From contig JAXLRM010000003.1 in NCBI GenBank assembly GCA_046331095.1, forward strand, positions 1 to 64,000: a stretch of DNA of 64,000 nt. Direction: 5' to 3'. Shown here in pieces: positions 1 through 7,207 of this stretch. The first letter of the stretch is position 1. Each line of letters starts with the position of its first letter. The translations under genes were made by a program, and so were the position numbers. Under the pieces are notes generated by a model. That model did not search any database, was not told the origin of the DNA, and worked only from the letters and a program-made list of their open reading frames with translations. Source of the DNA: JAIBAC01 sp046331095 (GTDB lineage Bacteria; Actinomycetota; Acidimicrobiia; UBA2766).

Positions 1-243
1 ACGGCGACCCTGCCGAACGGAGCCGAGTTCTCGGTGCGGGCGACGCAGTTCTGGATCCTGCCGATGTTCACTGGCACGACGACACTGTCCGACACGAGCG
101 CCAGCGTGTCGTTGAACACGCCGATCATTTTCGGGAAGGTCGCCATGCAGGCCAACACCGTCTCGGCAGCGCAGGGGTGGTTCGACCTGCGCTCCTGGCC
201 TTGGAAGTCCTACAACCTGCGGTGGACGATCATCGACTCTTAG
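1..243 (+). CDS. 3' end of an unidentified protein (partial)
   Basis: An open frame enters from the left edge and ends at TAG 241-243, giving the last 80 residues. The visible part is rich in Thr, Ser, Trp and Phe, ending in a WFDLRSWPWKSYNLRW-like stretch. I recognise no domain; it could be the end of a secreted beta-rich or structural protein. Its stop codon abuts the stop codon of the convergent HNH gene with no spacer. Start and function lie outside the window. Confidence 0.5.
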   Translation, partial: TATLPNGAEFSVRATQFWILPMFTGTTTLSDTSASVSLNTPIIFGKVAMQANTVSAAQGWFDLRSWPWKSYNLRWTIIDS

Positions 244-1404
244 TTAGTTCCAGATCGCGTTGCGGATCTGGTCGTCGAGTCCGGGTGGGGCGTTGGGGAT
301 TATCGTGCCGTTAGGGCGGTGGAATACGAGGCCGGCGTAGGGGTCTCCGGTGATGTTGCCGCCGCCTTCGTGGTGGTAGTGGTGGTGCCGACTACAGAGA
401 AGGACCATGTTGGACAGCACCGTGAGGCCGCCGTTCTCGTAGTGGATGATGTGGTGGGCGTGGAGGTGGCATTTCGTGCGGCAGCCGGGGTGGACGCAGC
501 CGCCGTCGCGGTCCCACAACGCCAGCAACTGCGACGGGGTCGGGCCGCGGTGGCGGGCGTCGGTGAAGATCACCTTGCCCTGCTGCACGTACGCGAACCG
601 GGTGTCGGCGTCACATGCGATGCGTCGCAGGGTCTCGTGCGAGTAGGCGTCCCAGACCGGCCGGACGCCGCGGTTGCGGATGAACTCCACGATCCCGGGT
701 TCGGGGGAGTCGAGGTCGGTGTTGAAGGTGACCAGGCGCCGCGACCCGAACCGCGGGTCCTGGTCTTGTTCGCGGGCGAGGTCGGCATCGCAGAGGTCGT
801 GTAGTGCGTCGGCGCGGCGTTGGCCGTAGGGGGCGTAGGTGCCGTCGTCGCGGCGGGGGTAGCGGTCGGCGCGTTCTTCGAGGCACTTGCGGATCGTGGC
901 CATCTCGTCGGCAGGCAGTTCGGCGCTGAGGCGGGCGTTGCCGTTGCGAGCCCGGCCGAAGCGCAGGGTCCGCTTCTCGCGGGCGGTGTCGGCGTCGTCG
1001 TCGCTGGGCGGCTTCGACAGCCTCGCTTCGCGTCGGAGCTGCGCGACCGACATCGACGGTGCCCGTTCGGCCCACTCCTGGTCGGTCTCGGGCGTGACGA
1101 AGAGGACGAGTGCGCGGGCCTGGTCCCAGGAGATCGTGGCGGTGTCGAGGGCGGTGGCGACGTGGGGGAGCCCGCGTAGTGCGGTCCCTACGGTCTCGAC
1201 CTCTCTGGCACGTTCGGGAGCCATCGAGAAGCGGGCCGTGAGCCACTCGGCCATGTCGCGGCAGCCGTCGGCCAGGTAGGTGTCGCCTTCGGAGAGCTCA
1301 CCGACCCTCAGCGCCACAGCGGCCATCATCGAGGTCTGCGCGGCCCACAAGTTGGCCACGATCCCCTGGGCTACATCGGGGGTGAGATCGGCCAGTACCT
1401 CCAT
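244..1404 (-). CDS. DUF222 / 13E12-repeat family HNH endonuclease-domain protein
   Basis: This 386-residue protein has the layout of the actinobacterial 13E12-repeat family: a helical DUF222 region over roughly residues 30-250 and a C-terminal HNH nuclease domain around residues 285-345. The HNH core is visible as two zinc-type Cys in CVHPGCRTKC, then HAHHIIHYENGG and LSNMVLLCSRHH. The family is very abundant in actinobacteria and has been linked to mobile DNA, but its substrate is not established. The ATG at 1402-1404 lies 6 nt after a minus-strand TAGGGT hexamer (1411-1416), so the mRNA is probably leaderless. Confidence 0.85.
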   Translation of the reverse strand: MEVLADLTPDVAQGIVANLWAAQTSMMAAVALRVGELSEGDTYLADGCRDMAEWLTARFSMAPERAREVETVGTALRGLPHVATALDTATISWDQARALVLFVTPETDQEWAERAPSMSVAQLRREARLSKPPSDDDADTAREKRTLRFGRARNGNARLSAELPADEMATIRKCLEERADRYPRRDDGTYAPYGQRRADALHDLCDADLAREQDQDPRFGSRRLVTFNTDLDSPEPGIVEFIRNRGVRPVWDAYSHETLRRIACDADTRFAYVQQGKVIFTDARHRGPTPSQLLALWDRDGGCVHPGCRTKCHLHAHHIIHYENGGLTVLSNMVLLCSRHHHYHHEGGGNITGDPYAGLVFHRPNGTIIPNAPPGLDDQIRNAIWN

Positions 1405-1602
1405 GACCCCACCCTAGAACCCACCTGTGACACAAACATATCAGGCACTCGCAGCCAGACAGATATCGAGACGACTGCCGTGACCTGGGCATTCACAAAC
1501 CCATCACTCAGTGTGGCTGCAAGTCGCGCTAAATGGTCGACTTCGTGGGATCATCCGGGGACCGGCAAGCGCCCCGGAAGGGGCCCCCACGAGCCGCCCA
1601 AC

Positions 1603-1608
1603 TAGGCT
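1603..1608 (+). promoter_or_regulatory. -10 hexamer (TAGGCT) of the chorismate mutase operon
   Basis: TAGGCT ends 7 nt before the ATG at 1616, which would place transcription initiation at or next to the start codon. No Shine-Dalgarno precedes this ATG. The rest of the 211-bp divergent gap (1405-1615) is locally AT-richer and holds a small GC hairpin around 1571-1588, but no further gene that I can support. Confidence 0.5.
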
Positions 1609-1615
1609 GCGGCGC

Positions 1616-1987
1616 ATGACCGTGGCAGCGATCCGTGGGGCCACCACGCTCGACACCGACACCCGTGACGAGGTCGTCGCGCGCACCCAGGAGCTCGTCC
1701 GCGCGGTGATGGACGACAACGCCATCACCGCCGACGACGTGATCTCGATGCTGTTCACCGCCAGCCAGGACGTCACGACGGAATTCCCGGCAGCCGCCGT
1801 GCGGGCCATGGGCTTCGACGACGTGCCGCTGCTGTGCGCCCTCGAGCTCGCGGTGGAGGGGTCGATGCCGCGCTGCATCCGCCTGCTCGTGCACGTCGAG
1901 GGCGAGCGCGAGCGCCGCTCCTACAAGCACGTCTACCTCCACGGCGCCACCGCCCTGCGCCCCGACCTCGTCGCCGGCGGCGGATGA
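1616..1987 (+). CDS. aroH: Monofunctional chorismate mutase, AroH type
   Basis: This 123-residue protein matches the small trimeric AroH-type chorismate mutase, which rearranges chorismate to prephenate for Phe/Tyr synthesis. Typical signatures are the N-terminal AIRGATTLDTDTRDEV, the central SMLFTASQDVTTEFPAAAVR with its active-site Arg, and MPRCIRLLVHVEG. The ATG at 1616 is chosen because the family begins this way and a -10 element sits 7 nt upstream; a longer frame from 1511 has no support. The stop overlaps the tyrA start (ATGA), which implies translational coupling. Confidence 0.93.
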   Translation: MTVAAIRGATTLDTDTRDEVVARTQELVRAVMDDNAITADDVISMLFTASQDVTTEFPAAAVRAMGFDDVPLLCALELAVEGSMPRCIRLLVHVEGERERRSYKHVYLHGATALRPDLVAGGG

Positions 1988-3084
1988 AGCCGACCCGCGT
2001 CGCCGTCGTCGGATGCGGGCTGGTGGGCGGGTCCGTCGCCCTCGCGCTCGCCCGCAGCGAGGACCACCACGTCACCGCCGTCTTCGACAGCGACCCCGCG
2101 ACCGCTGTTGCGGCAGTGGAGTCCGGGGCAGCCGAGCGGGGCGCCGCATCGATTGCGGACGCCGTCGCCGACGCGGACGTCGTGGTCGTCGGCGTCGCGG
2201 TCTCCGACGTCGCCGCGACGGTCGTCGCCGCCGTCGACGCGGCCCCGCCCACGGCGGTCGTGACCGACGTCGGCAGCGTCAAGGCCCCGATCGTCGCCGC
2301 CGTCGAGGCGCGGTTGGCACCGGACGCGGCCGCGCGCTTCTGCGGAGGCCACCCGATGGCGGGCTCGGAGCGCCAGGGCTTCGGGGCCGCCGACGCCGAG
2401 CTCTTCGGCAACGCCGTGTGGGTCCTCACCCCGACACCCGCCACCGAGCCCGATGCCATCACGCGGGTGGCGCGTCTCGCCGCGGCCACCGGCGCGTCGC
2501 CGCTCTCGCTGCCGCCCGACGTCCACGACGCGATCGTCGCGGTCGTCAGCCACGTCCCCCACCTCGCCGCGGCCACCCTGATGAACGTCGCACAGGGCCG
2601 CGCCGGCGAAGCCCCGGTCCTGCGGCTCGCTGCGGGCGGCTTCCGCGACGTGACCCGCATCGCGGCGGGCAGCCCGAGGGTCTGGGAGGACATCCTCGCC
2701 GAGAACGCCACTGCGATCCGCGATGTGCTCGACGCGTACATCGTGGGCCTGACGACGATCCGCGACGACCTCGGCGACCGCGCTGCTCTGCGCGCCACGC
2801 TCGAGGCGGCGAGCAAGTCGCGCCGGGAGCTGCCCATCCCAGAGGTCGCGGCCGATCTCACGACCCTCGTCGTGGCGATCAGCGACCGGCCGGGCGCGTT
2901 CGCCGAGATCGCCAACGTGCTCGGAGCCGCGGGGGTCAACATCGTCGACGTCGAGTTGCGTCACTCCGCCGAGGGCGGGCGCGGCCTCCTGCAGGTCACC
3001 GTCGCTGCAGGCCATGCCGACGGCGCCGTGGCGGCTCTCGCGGTGCGAGGCCACGCCGCGAGGATCGAGGACGACCTCTGGTGA
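1984..3084 (+). CDS. tyrA: Prephenate dehydrogenase with C-terminal ACT domain
   Basis: This 366-residue enzyme oxidatively decarboxylates prephenate to 4-hydroxyphenylpyruvate on the way to tyrosine. The N-terminus has the NAD(P) Rossmann motif VGCGLVGGS, followed by TDVGSVK and the substrate-binding GGHPMAGSE. An ACT regulatory domain occupies about residues 290-366 (AISDRPGAFAEIANVLG), consistent with feedback control by an aromatic amino acid. It overlaps aroH upstream by ATGA and aroA downstream by GTGA, so the three shikimate-branch steps are co-translated. Confidence 0.95.
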   Translation: MKPTRVAVVGCGLVGGSVALALARSEDHHVTAVFDSDPATAVAAVESGAAERGAASIADAVADADVVVVGVAVSDVAATVVAAVDAAPPTAVVTDVGSVKAPIVAAVEARLAPDAAARFCGGHPMAGSERQGFGAADAELFGNAVWVLTPTPATEPDAITRVARLAAATGASPLSLPPDVHDAIVAVVSHVPHLAAATLMNVAQGRAGEAPVLRLAAGGFRDVTRIAAGSPRVWEDILAENATAIRDVLDAYIVGLTTIRDDLGDRAALRATLEAASKSRRELPIPEVAADLTTLVVAISDRPGAFAEIANVLGAAGVNIVDVELRHSAEGGRGLLQVTVAAGHADGAVAALAVRGHAARIEDDLW

Positions 3085-4400
3085 GCCGCCTCGTCGTCTC
3101 GCCGCCTGGCCACCCCGTGGCGCTCCCGGGCCCGATCCGGGTGCCCGGGGACAAGTCGATCGCACACCGCGCCTTCTTGCTCGCCGCACGTGCGACGGCA
3201 CCGTCCACGATCGCCGGCGTCCCCGCCGGCCTCGACGTCGCCGCGACCAGGGGCTGCATCGAGGCGCTCGGCGCCGGCATCGACAGCGACGGCCGCGCCC
3301 GCGTAGTGGTCGAACCGGCACCGGTCCCCGACGCCGGTGCTCCCGAGCACCATCTCGACTGCGCCAACTCGGGCACGACCATGCGCCTGCTGTGCGGCAT
3401 CCTCGCCGGCCGCCCGGGAGCCGCGGTCCTCGACGGCGACGCGTCGCTGCGGCACCGGCCGATGCGGCGCGTGACCGCTCCACTCGGCGAGATGGGCGCG
3501 CACATAGCCACGACCGACGGCCACGCGCCGTTGCGGGTGACCGGTGCCGAGCTCGGCGGGATCGACTACGCATGCCCGGTCCCGTCGGCTCAGGTGAAGG
3601 GCGCGATCCTCCTCGCCGGTCTCGACGCGACCACGCCGACGCGGGTGACGCTGCCGGGGCCGAGCCGCGACCACACCGAGCGCATGCTCGCCGCCCTCGG
3701 GGTCGGCGTCTCCGTCGAGGACGGCGGCCGCAGCGTGGGCGTGGCGCCGGCGGCGCTGCCCGGCTTCGACGCCGTCGTGCCCGGCGACGTCTCCTCGGCT
3801 GCCTTCGTGGCGGGCCTCGCTGCGGTGACCGGAGGGGCGGTGCGCATCGAAGGCGTCGGGCTCAACCCGACCCGCACGCGCTTCCTCGAAGTCCTCGCCC
3901 GGATGGGCTGCGCCGTCGAGACCGAGGTCGCGACCGAGGCGCTCGGCGAGCCGATCGGGGCGATCGAGGTGACCGGCCCGGCGACCGCGGGTTTCGTGCT
4001 CGAGGGCGACGCGGTCGCCGACTGCATCGACGAGATCCCCCTGCTGTGCGCCGTCGCCGCCTGCGTCGAGGCCGAATCGGTCGTGCGCGACGCCGCCGAA
4101 CTGCGCGTCAAGGAGTCCGACCGCCTCGCCACGACCGCAGCCGGGCTCCGCGCCCTCGGCGCAGGCGTGGAGGAGAGCTCCGACGCGCTCGCGATCGTGG
4201 GCCGCGCCGGGCCGCGGCGCCGCCCGCGGCCGGTCAACGTCGACGCGGCCGGAGACCACCGGATCGCGCTTGCGCTCGCCGTGGCCGGTTGCGCCCTCGG
4301 CCCCGTCGCGATCGACGGGTGGCAGGCAGCCGCGGTCAGCTACGCCGAGTTCGCCGAAGTGCTCGCCGCCGCGGGAGCGTTGGTGGATCGTGAACCCTGA
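3081..4400 (+). CDS. aroA: 3-phosphoshikimate 1-carboxyvinyltransferase (EPSP synthase)
   Basis: This 439-residue enzyme transfers the enolpyruvyl group of PEP to shikimate 3-phosphate. The family signatures are present: GDKSIAHRAF near the N-terminus, NSGTTMRLL around residue 95, PVPSAQVKGAILLAG, and the PEP-binding LRVKESDRLA near residue 345. The GTG start at 3081 overlaps the tyrA stop by GTGA, which fixes the start. The 3' end overlaps cmk by 11 nt. Length is normal for the family. Confidence 0.96.
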   Translation: MSRLVVSPPGHPVALPGPIRVPGDKSIAHRAFLLAARATAPSTIAGVPAGLDVAATRGCIEALGAGIDSDGRARVVVEPAPVPDAGAPEHHLDCANSGTTMRLLCGILAGRPGAAVLDGDASLRHRPMRRVTAPLGEMGAHIATTDGHAPLRVTGAELGGIDYACPVPSAQVKGAILLAGLDATTPTRVTLPGPSRDHTERMLAALGVGVSVEDGGRSVGVAPAALPGFDAVVPGDVSSAAFVAGLAAVTGGAVRIEGVGLNPTRTRFLEVLARMGCAVETEVATEALGEPIGAIEVTGPATAGFVLEGDAVADCIDEIPLLCAVAACVEAESVVRDAAELRVKESDRLATTAAGLRALGAGVEESSDALAIVGRAGPRRRPRPVNVDAAGDHRIALALAVAGCALGPVAIDGWQAAAVSYAEFAEVLAAAGALVDREP

Positions 4401-5079
4401 ACAGGCAGACGCGAAGGTGCTCGCGATCGACGGCCCCGGCGGTGCCGGCAAGTCCACGGTGTCCGACCTCGTGGCGCGCCGGCTCGGCATGCGCCGCCTC
4501 GACACCGGCGCCATCTATCGGGCAGTCACGTCCGCGGTCCTACACGCCGGGGCGGTGGCCACCGACGCCGCCGCCTGCGCGGCGATCGCCGAGCGCGCAC
4601 ACGTCGAGCTCTCCGACGGCACCGTCGCCGTCGACGGCCGCGACGTCACCACGGAGATCCGCGGTCCCGCGGTGACCGAAGCGGTCCCCGTCGTGAGCGC
4701 CCATCCTGGCGTGCGGCGTGCCCTCGTCGCGCTGCAGCGGCAGGTGGCGGCAAAGGGCTCGTGGGTCGTCGAGGGCCGCGACATCGGCACGGTCGTGTTC
4801 CCGGACGCAGCGCTCAAGGTGTTCCTGACCGCCTCCGCGCAGGAGCGTGCTCGCCGCCGTGCCGCCGAGTTCGGTGAAACCGATCTGGCGCGGGTCGAGT
4901 CGGAGATCCGACGACGTGACCTCGCGGACTCGACGCGCACGGACTCGCCCCTGCGCCCCGCGGATGACGCCGTCACCGTCGTCAGCGACGGCCTCACGGC
5001 GGAGGAGGTCGCTGACACCATCGCCGAGCTCTGGAGGCAGAGGTGGGCCACGCCGGACCGTCCGAGGACGGCGCCGTGA
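4390..5079 (+). CDS. cmk: (d)CMP kinase
   Basis: This 229-residue cytidylate kinase phosphorylates CMP and dCMP for nucleotide pools. The P-loop IDGPGGAGKST lies at residues 11-21, followed by LDTGAIYRAV and the late VVEGRDIGTVVFPDA motif. The GTG at 4390, inside the end of aroA, is the only start that leaves an N-terminus of family length. The aroA-cmk-plsC order recurs in Gram-positive bacteria. It overlaps the following acyltransferase by 37 nt. Confidence 0.95.
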   Translation: MNPEQADAKVLAIDGPGGAGKSTVSDLVARRLGMRRLDTGAIYRAVTSAVLHAGAVATDAAACAAIAERAHVELSDGTVAVDGRDVTTEIRGPAVTEAVPVVSAHPGVRRALVALQRQVAAKGSWVVEGRDIGTVVFPDAALKVFLTASAQERARRRAAEFGETDLARVESEIRRRDLADSTRTDSPLRPADDAVTVVSDGLTAEEVADTIAELWRQRWATPDRPRTAP

Positions 5080-5756
5080 CGCCGGGATTCCCCGAGGCAG
5101 CGCAAGTGCCGGTCCTCGTCGATGAGCACCGCACCTACAAGGTGCTCCGGGCGCTGTCGGTCCCGCTGTACGAGTTCGTGTGGGGGTTGCAGATCGAGGG
5201 TGCGCACCACGTGCCGTCAGAGGGTCCGGTGATCCTCGCCGCGAACCACCGTTCCAACTTCGACTCGATCGTCCTGCCCCGCATCACCCACCGGCCCGTG
5301 AACTTCATGGCCAAGCGTGAGTTCTTCGAGTTGCCCCTCGCGTCACGCTTCCTGACCCACGTCGGCGCCTTCCCCGTCGATCGCGGCAAGCCGGACAAGG
5401 CCGCGACCGGACATGCGCTCGACGTGCTCCGTGCAGGGGGGGTGCTCGCGCTCTATCCCGAGGGCACGCGTCGCAGCGGCCCCGAGATCGGCGAGGTCGC
5501 CCGCGGAACGGTGTGGCTCGCGCAGCGGGCGAACGCGCATATCGTCCCCGTCGGCATCGGCGGCAGTGAGTTCACCCAGCCCAAGGGCTCCAAGCGCATC
5601 CACCGCATGCGCATCCGAGTGGTCGTCGGCGATGCCCTGCCACCGCCGGTGTCGCGGGGCCGCGACGCCCTCGCGTCGCGCAACACCGAGCTCGTCAAGG
5701 CGATCCAGGAGCTCTTCATCGAGGCCGGTGGTCCCGGTCCGATCCCGCTCCGCTGA
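5043..5756 (+). CDS. plsC: 1-acyl-sn-glycerol-3-phosphate acyltransferase (PlsC family)
   Basis: This 237-residue membrane-associated acyltransferase probably acylates lysophosphatidate in phospholipid synthesis. The catalytic HX4D motif appears as NHRSNFD (about residue 69), the substrate-binding motif as YPEGTRRSG (about residue 138), and a third block as VPVGIGG. The GTG at 5043 overlaps cmk; a second GTG at 5076 is a possible alternative start. It is the last gene of the aroH-tyrA-aroA-cmk unit. The 137 bp downstream hold no recognisable gene. Confidence 0.88.
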   Translation: MGHAGPSEDGAVTPGFPEAAQVPVLVDEHRTYKVLRALSVPLYEFVWGLQIEGAHHVPSEGPVILAANHRSNFDSIVLPRITHRPVNFMAKREFFELPLASRFLTHVGAFPVDRGKPDKAATGHALDVLRAGGVLALYPEGTRRSGPEIGEVARGTVWLAQRANAHIVPVGIGGSEFTQPKGSKRIHRMRIRVVVGDALPPPVSRGRDALASRNTELVKAIQELFIEAGGPGPIPLR

Positions 5757-5893
5757 TCCAGTTCCGGGCCCTCTGCGCACCCCCGCCGGGCTGGTGCGGG
5801 CCACGAGGCGCCACACCGCGCTTCACAATATGGTGTCATGGGTCGATTCACCCCTAGACGTGTTCGAGGCCGGGGCGGGCGGACGACCTGGAG

Positions 5894-7111
5894 TTGGCAC
5901 ACGTGCACTCTCGACGGACGTTCCTGAAAGGGATGGCGGCGAGCGCCGCCGCAGCAGCAGCAGCGACACCCGTAGGCTCCGCCGTTGCCGGCACCCTGGC
6001 TCCGGAGAACCAGACCCCGGGCAAGGCAGACGCGATGTCCGGTGTCACGCCGGTGGTCCCACGGTACGGGTGGTCGGTCTTCGATTTCGAGGCACTCGAC
6101 CCCGCCCAGATGACAGCGCTGCGGGCACACAGGCCGACGATGCTGCGCTGGTTCGTGTCGTGGGACCGCTACCACCTCCAGCCCAACACCGGCGGCACGG
6201 GAAGTATCATCGCGCCACCAGATTGGCTCGCGAGCCCCTACAAGGCCTTCTTCGAGCAGATGCTCCCCTCGTCCGCGAACCCGCGCGGCACCACTCTCAT
6301 CGTGCAGATGTTGGTCAAATCCCCGAGCTGGGAGGGAGACTGGTACCCCTTCTACAACCCCGGGACGAAGTGGGCACGCAACGACAAGTACTTCGGGCGT
6401 CAGTACCCGGACCGCTTCGGTGTGGCCCCCACCTACGGTGCGTTCGTCCAGAAACTCGACGCCGCCCTCCGCTCGGTCGGCGTGGACGTGATCTGGGAGG
6501 CGTGGAACGAAGCCGACCTTCGCAGCACGATCGGGCCGCTCGGACCGAACTTCCTCGATCCGTGGTACGTGAACCCGTTCAACCTGGTGAGCGGCGTGCC
6601 CTACTTCTACTGGTCGGGAGGGGCGGGGCCCATGTGGCAGTCGCTGCACCAGCAGCTCCCCGGTGCAGCGTGGGGCTCGAGCGGGCTGATCTGGCCGAGC
6701 TGGATCCAGCGCACGGCCCAGTTCCCCGAGGTGGGCTACATCGACCTCCACCGGTACTACCTCTACGGTCAACTCACCGCACAGGCCTACGTCAAGGACA
6801 TCGAGAACCTCGTCGCGGTCTGGGACAAGGCCGCACCGGGCTTGCCGAAACGAAAGGTGTTCCTCGGCGAGTGCGGGCTCGGGTCGATCAAACAGGACAC
6901 CGATCTCGCTTTCGCCGCGACTCTCTACCGGCGACACGTCGCGCTCACGAAGGCGAACTCCGACCCGACTTCGACGCTGTACGGCCGTTACGTGGGCACG
7001 ATCGCTCACAACGGCGGCCCGGGTTGCAGGTCGACGTGGCAACTTAGCCCGACGGACCCCGCGGCTGCATGGTGGCAGTACAAGCCCCAGTACGAGGCGT
7101 TCAAGGCCTGA
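5894..7111 (+). CDS. Tat-exported glycoside hydrolase-like protein (clan A TIM barrel, GH39-like)
   Basis: This 405-residue protein begins with a twin-arginine signal (SRRTFLKG, then an Ala-rich core and a cleavage-like AVAG), so it should be exported folded. The body resembles a (beta/alpha)8 glycosidase: WEAWNEAD carries a likely acid/base Glu at residue 206 and FLGECGLGS a likely nucleophile Glu at residue 326, the spacing expected for clan A enzymes. Substrate is unknown. The start is TTG 5894 or GTG 5903; both keep the RR motif. It stands alone between plsC and an ABC permease. Confidence 0.65.
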   Translation: MAHVHSRRTFLKGMAASAAAAAAATPVGSAVAGTLAPENQTPGKADAMSGVTPVVPRYGWSVFDFEALDPAQMTALRAHRPTMLRWFVSWDRYHLQPNTGGTGSIIAPPDWLASPYKAFFEQMLPSSANPRGTTLIVQMLVKSPSWEGDWYPFYNPGTKWARNDKYFGRQYPDRFGVAPTYGAFVQKLDAALRSVGVDVIWEAWNEADLRSTIGPLGPNFLDPWYVNPFNLVSGVPYFYWSGGAGPMWQSLHQQLPGAAWGSSGLIWPSWIQRTAQFPEVGYIDLHRYYLYGQLTAQAYVKDIENLVAVWDKAAPGLPKRKVFLGECGLGSIKQDTDLAFAATLYRRHVALTKANSDPTSTLYGRYVGTIAHNGGPGCRSTWQLSPTDPAAAWWQYKPQYEAFKA

Positions 7112-7207
7112 GGCGGGTGTTGGCCCGCATCCTCGGTGCGGGCATCGGTTCAGTGGGGCAACCGGTAGGGAACGGTCTTCTCCCGGGCTACGCTCCTGCG
7201 CCACCTC